Below are positions 34,195 to 36,778 of a stretch of DNA of 36,778 nt, piece after piece (position 1 is the stretch's first letter; each line of letters opens with the position of its first letter). The DNA comes from an uncultured Lysobacteraceae bacterium. Its GTDB lineage: Bacteria > Pseudomonadota > Gammaproteobacteria > Xanthomonadales > Xanthomonadaceae. Location: NCBI GenBank assembly GCA_937897645.1, contig CALCNV010000092.1, forward strand, positions 1 to 36,778, in the 5' to 3' direction. The notes below the pieces were generated by a model. It worked only from the letters and a program-made list of their open reading frames with translations, searched no databases and had not been told where the DNA came from. The position numbers and the translations under genes are program-made.

Positions 34195-34991
34195 TCCTTG
34201 ATCCTCGACACGATAGCGGCGATCTCCTTGTTCGGAACCAATGCGCTATTGAGGGCCGCATCCGAATTCCATGAAGTACCATCAACAACGTCGACCCAGC
34301 GCAATCCAGGACAATCCGTCCATTCGGCGCGCAGAAGGTCGTACTTCCCGGAGTCAGGCGTGCTGATGACGGTTGAGTGCGCAGTGCGTGGCGGGGTGGG
34401 CGTGATATCAATCCCTGCTATTCCGGATGCCAGCGCCTGGCTGATTGGCATCCCCAGTACTTCGGCTGGAATCCGGGGGGCAGCGTCTTGCGCATGCGGC
34501 TGGCTGCGGCCGTGGCCAAGCTCATCGTGCATATAAGTGTCGTGGAGGGTCGCAAGCTCGTTCAGGTAGGCATTGCCTTCAATTATGGGATCCCACAACA
34601 CCAGGTGGGCGATGGGCAAGTGCCGGCGCTGTGCGCACAGCGCTGCCAGCGTGGCGCCGAATCGCAGGCCAACCAGCACGATGCGCGGGCTGCCGGTTCG
34701 GCGCTGTATCTCGCAGGCCGCTGCCTCGATGTCATCCAGCCAGTGCTCCACCGTGCTCTCAATCGCTTCTCCGGAAGAGTCACCGGTTCCCGAGTAGTCG
34801 AAACGCATCGTGGGGTATCCTGCTTCCTGCAGCTTCCCGGCGAGTACCCGGTACGACCGGTGCACACGCATGGCTTCCTCGCCGAATGGATTGCATAACA
34901 CCACTGCGGCGCTGCTGGTGCGCAGGCGTGGCGCCAGATGGCATGTTCCCAGGAGGCTGCGCCCACCCGCCTCGAAATACCGTATGTCCAT
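34182..34991 (-). CDS. Alpha/beta-hydrolase-fold protein without nucleophile, upstream of and coupled to the NRPS/PKS
   Basis: A 269-residue alpha/beta-hydrolase-fold protein resembling the exosortase A system-associated hydrolase 2 group. Oxyanion-side region VLCNPFGEEAMRVHRSY and FDYSGTGDSSGEA are present. At the nucleophile elbow the usual GxSxG reads GLRFG, with Arg110 where Ser should be; the C-terminal part has no typical catalytic His but DGTSWNSD, so it is likely not a conventional hydrolase. ATG 34991 has GGGAG five bases or so upstream. The stop overlaps the NRPS/PKS start, so both proteins are made together. Possible roles: scaffold or binding partner of the synthase. There is no PEP-CTERM or exosortase gene in view. 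Confidence 0.75.
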   Translation of the reverse strand: MDIRYFEAGGRSLLGTCHLAPRLRTSSAAVVLCNPFGEEAMRVHRSYRVLAGKLQEAGYPTMRFDYSGTGDSSGEAIESTVEHWLDDIEAAACEIQRRTGSPRIVLVGLRFGATLAALCAQRRHLPIAHLVLWDPIIEGNAYLNELATLHDTYMHDELGHGRSQPHAQDAAPRIPAEVLGMPISQALASGIAGIDITPTPPRTAHSTVISTPDSGKYDLLRAEWTDCPGLRWVDVVDGTSWNSDAALNSALVPNKEIAAIVSRIKECSP

Positions 34992-35052
34992 ATAAGGCTC
35001 CCTGATTGCGATTGGATTATGCTGTGCCTTGTCCCAGGAAGGGTTCAGGCCA

Positions 35053-35925
35053 ATGCACTTTGAGCAGAGTGTCGCAAGAGAACGGGTGGAATGTTTCGGT
35101 GAAGAAGCAAACCTCGTTGGCATCGTCGCCGAGCCATCCACGCCCAGGCAGCTTCCGAAGATACTAATCCTTAATGCCGGCGTTCTGCATCGGGTGGGTC
35201 CACATCGCCTGCATGTGCGCCTGGCGCGTCGGTTGGCGCAGCTGGGGCATGCCGTCATCCGGCTTGATCTTTCCGGCATTGGTGACAGTCGTGCCTTGCC
35301 AAGCCAGATGACCTTTCGCCAGAGTTCGGTAGCCGACATCCGCACTACGCTGGATGGCTTGGCAGCTGGCGAGCCGGGTACGGATTTCATCCTCTTCGGT
35401 ATCTGCTCGGGCGCCGATAACGCGTTGGCTGCAGCCGAGGTTGATCCCCGCATCACCGGACTGGTGCTGGTGGATCCTCCCGCGTATGCCAGTCGCCGTT
35501 CACGGCTCAGGCAATTGTTCGGCCAGGGTGGGAGCGCCTGGTTGGAATTGCCGGTTCGTGGGCTCGCATGGTTGTTCCGACGTCTCGGCCTGGGTCGCGA
35601 GCGCTCATCCGGCGCTGACGCCAATCATGTTGCAACGGGCGGCCGCGAGATGCCTCCGATTGAAGCGCATCGGAAGCAATTGCATATATTGGTCGATCGA
35701 GAGGTGAAGATCCTGGCGATTTATTCCGGTGCCTTGGGTGCGCGCTATAACCGGCCCGATCAGTTGTTCGAGCATTTCCCGGAACTGCGCGGCAAGCTGG
35801 AGTGTGCCTATTTCCCAATGGCCAACCATACTTTCACCGAGCTTTCGGCGCAGTCGGAACTGGAGTCACGGATGGTTCGCTGGTGTATCGAAGGCCAGGA
35901 ACCCCTCCCGTCTGGCAAGTCCTGA
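35053..35925 (+). CDS. Alpha/beta-hydrolase-fold protein with Cys at the nucleophile position
   Basis: A 290-residue alpha/beta-hydrolase-fold protein of the same broad group as its divergent neighbour (exosortase-associated hydrolase 1-like). It shows LILNAGVLHRVGPHRLHVRLARRLA, DLSGIGDS, and the nucleophile elbow GICSG with Cys118 in place of Ser; His259 in MANHTFTE is in the right place for a catalytic His. A Cys-His enzyme acting on thioesters or esters is therefore plausible, and because the synthase lacks a thioesterase it is a candidate for product release (inference). ATG 35053 follows AGGAAGGG and CAGG. Its 3' end overlaps the convergent phosphopantetheinyl transferase by 60 bases. 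Confidence 0.75.
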   Translation: MHFEQSVARERVECFGEEANLVGIVAEPSTPRQLPKILILNAGVLHRVGPHRLHVRLARRLAQLGHAVIRLDLSGIGDSRALPSQMTFRQSSVADIRTTLDGLAAGEPGTDFILFGICSGADNALAAAEVDPRITGLVLVDPPAYASRRSRLRQLFGQGGSAWLELPVRGLAWLFRRLGLGRERSSGADANHVATGGREMPPIEAHRKQLHILVDREVKILAIYSGALGARYNRPDQLFEHFPELRGKLECAYFPMANHTFTELSAQSELESRMVRWCIEGQEPLPSGKS

Positions 35926-36708
35926 GTTTTCTCCCGAATCTGCCAGCTGGCGCTCGAAAACGAAACCTTGCCCCGACCATGAGCACCACCACAGCATGAC
36001 CGGCGGTAGTGCATGGTCTTCGCCATATGCACACAGCGAGGCGGCGTGTGCATTGCCTGCGTCCAGCATGCGGAAGTGCCAGTAACGTGGATTGGCTTCA
36101 ATGGCGGCATCGGCTTCCAGCAGCGGGGTGCCCCCAAGGTCAGCCAGATGGAATCCAAGCAGTCGCGGCGAGACCTGTAATCCGATGCCCCGTGCTTTCA
36201 AATAAGCCTCCTTCAATGTCCACAGCTGAATGAATGCACATGGCTGCTGGTCGCCCGGGAGCCTGCTCAATCGCAGTTGCTCGTCAGGGGTGCAGCAGTA
36301 TTCAAGCAGCCCGGGTGCAAGCGCTGGCTGCAGCTTCTCGATATCCACCCCGATCCGTGTCGAGCAGGAAACCGCACATGCAACCAGCCCGTCGGTGTTG
36401 GCGGCGCTGAAGTCGATCATGCGTGCTGACGCCGGCTCTTGCAGTGCCGGGCGGGCTCCGGTGCTGCTGGAGAAACGAATCGAATGCATATCGGAAGGGG
36501 GGATCTGTGCGACACGCCCGATGGCCAGGCGCTGGAGCATGCGTGATGCAGTTGCGATAGAGCGGTCATGGGGAAAACGGAAGCGTGCTATGTGCAGGCG
36601 ATCGGCATCATCAAGGCTTAGGGCAACAGCTTCGGCAGCACCAGGCGGCACCAAGGCATCAGGGCGAGCCAGGAAGACGTGGATGCTGGAATCGCCATGC
36701 ATGTTCAC
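35866..36708 (-). CDS. 4'-phosphopantetheinyl transferase, Sfp type
   Basis: A 280-residue enzyme that attaches the phosphopantetheine arm of CoA to carrier-domain serines; it would activate the four carriers (Ser571, 1571, 3119, 4176) of the neighbouring synthase. The Sfp motifs are clear: IGVDIEKL with the Mg-binding Asp and Glu, and FIQLWTLKEAYLKARGIG. It is somewhat longer than Bacillus Sfp (224), with an extended C-terminus after LLGFHL. The GTG at 36708 was taken, having GATGAG seven bases before it; an ATG two codons later (36702) is equally possible. Converges with the Cys-hydrolase gene. Confidence 0.93.
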   Translation of the reverse strand: MNMHGDSSIHVFLARPDALVPPGAAEAVALSLDDADRLHIARFRFPHDRSIATASRMLQRLAIGRVAQIPPSDMHSIRFSSSTGARPALQEPASARMIDFSAANTDGLVACAVSCSTRIGVDIEKLQPALAPGLLEYCCTPDEQLRLSRLPGDQQPCAFIQLWTLKEAYLKARGIGLQVSPRLLGFHLADLGGTPLLEADAAIEANPRYWHFRMLDAGNAHAASLCAYGEDHALPPVMLWWCSWSGQGFVFERQLADSGENSGLARREGFLAFDTPANHP

Positions 36709-36778
36709 AGTCTAGCTCATCGTAAAATCCTTTCCAGCTTGCGCGATGCGAAATCTGTTCGGACGGTCGGGCCTGCGG

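Noticed and set aside
36746..36778. Possible start of a further plus-strand gene (MRNLFGRSGLR) at the right edge
   Set aside because: Only 11 codons are visible with no Shine-Dalgarno, although TAAAAT at 36723 might be a -10 box.
1..36778. tRNA, rRNA, CRISPR arrays, insertion-sequence transposases
   Set aside because: None was recognised on either strand; the repeats found are short intergenic palindromes without a spacer-repeat pattern.

Overview
The window reads as chromosomal DNA of a high-GC gammaproteobacterium of the family Xanthomonadaceae. The strongest sign is the arginine pathway. It has an N-acetylornithine carbamoyltransferase instead of an ordinary ornithine carbamoyltransferase, an acetylcitrulline-type deacetylase and a fused N-acetylglutamate kinase/synthase, in the order argF'-argG-argE'-argA/B-GNAT-argC-argH-yciI-proB-proA. 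Family-typical intergenic palindromes with GTAGGAGCG cores and a Lys/Ala/Pro-rich DksA fusion agree. The genus cannot be fixed from this sequence.

Layout. 1-898 (minus): partial pyrC and yidD. 1007-2104 (plus): a dksA-like gene with a clear promoter and terminator. 2317-2969: an AT-richer island with one orphan gene and integron attC-like sequence. 3032-6284 (minus): an MFS exporter translationally coupled to sufE, a composite palindromic repeat, and cysS. 6409-6897: a small exported protein. 6959-17918 (plus): the arginine/proline operon, whose leader has a short Arg-containing peptide, a terminator and mutually exclusive hairpins, as in a transcription attenuator. Four different inverted repeats sit in its intergenic gaps.

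18101-36708 looks like one natural-product locus. Its core is a 4247-residue hybrid NRPS/PKS on the minus strand with domain order A-T-KS-AT-ACP-aminotransferase-C-A-T-C-A-T and no thioesterase. Reading the adenylation pocket residues by eye suggests a Val-like starter and two Gly units. The malonyl-type AT plus the embedded PLP aminotransferase would turn the Val-derived beta-ketone into a beta-amine, giving a 3,4-diamino-5-methylhexanoyl-Gly-Gly backbone. Around it lie two alpha/beta-hydrolase-fold proteins without a canonical Ser nucleophile (Arg in one, Cys in the other), an Sfp-type phosphopantetheinyl transferase, a TIGR04325-like methyltransferase, a JmjC/cupin-type putative Fe(II)/2-oxoglutarate oxygenase and a MOP-family flippase. 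The gene contents support activation, assembly, tailoring and export, but the final product, the release step and the roles of the accessory enzymes are inference.

The two places most worth following up are the leader of the arginine operon (6959-7134) and the NRPS/PKS locus (18101-36708).
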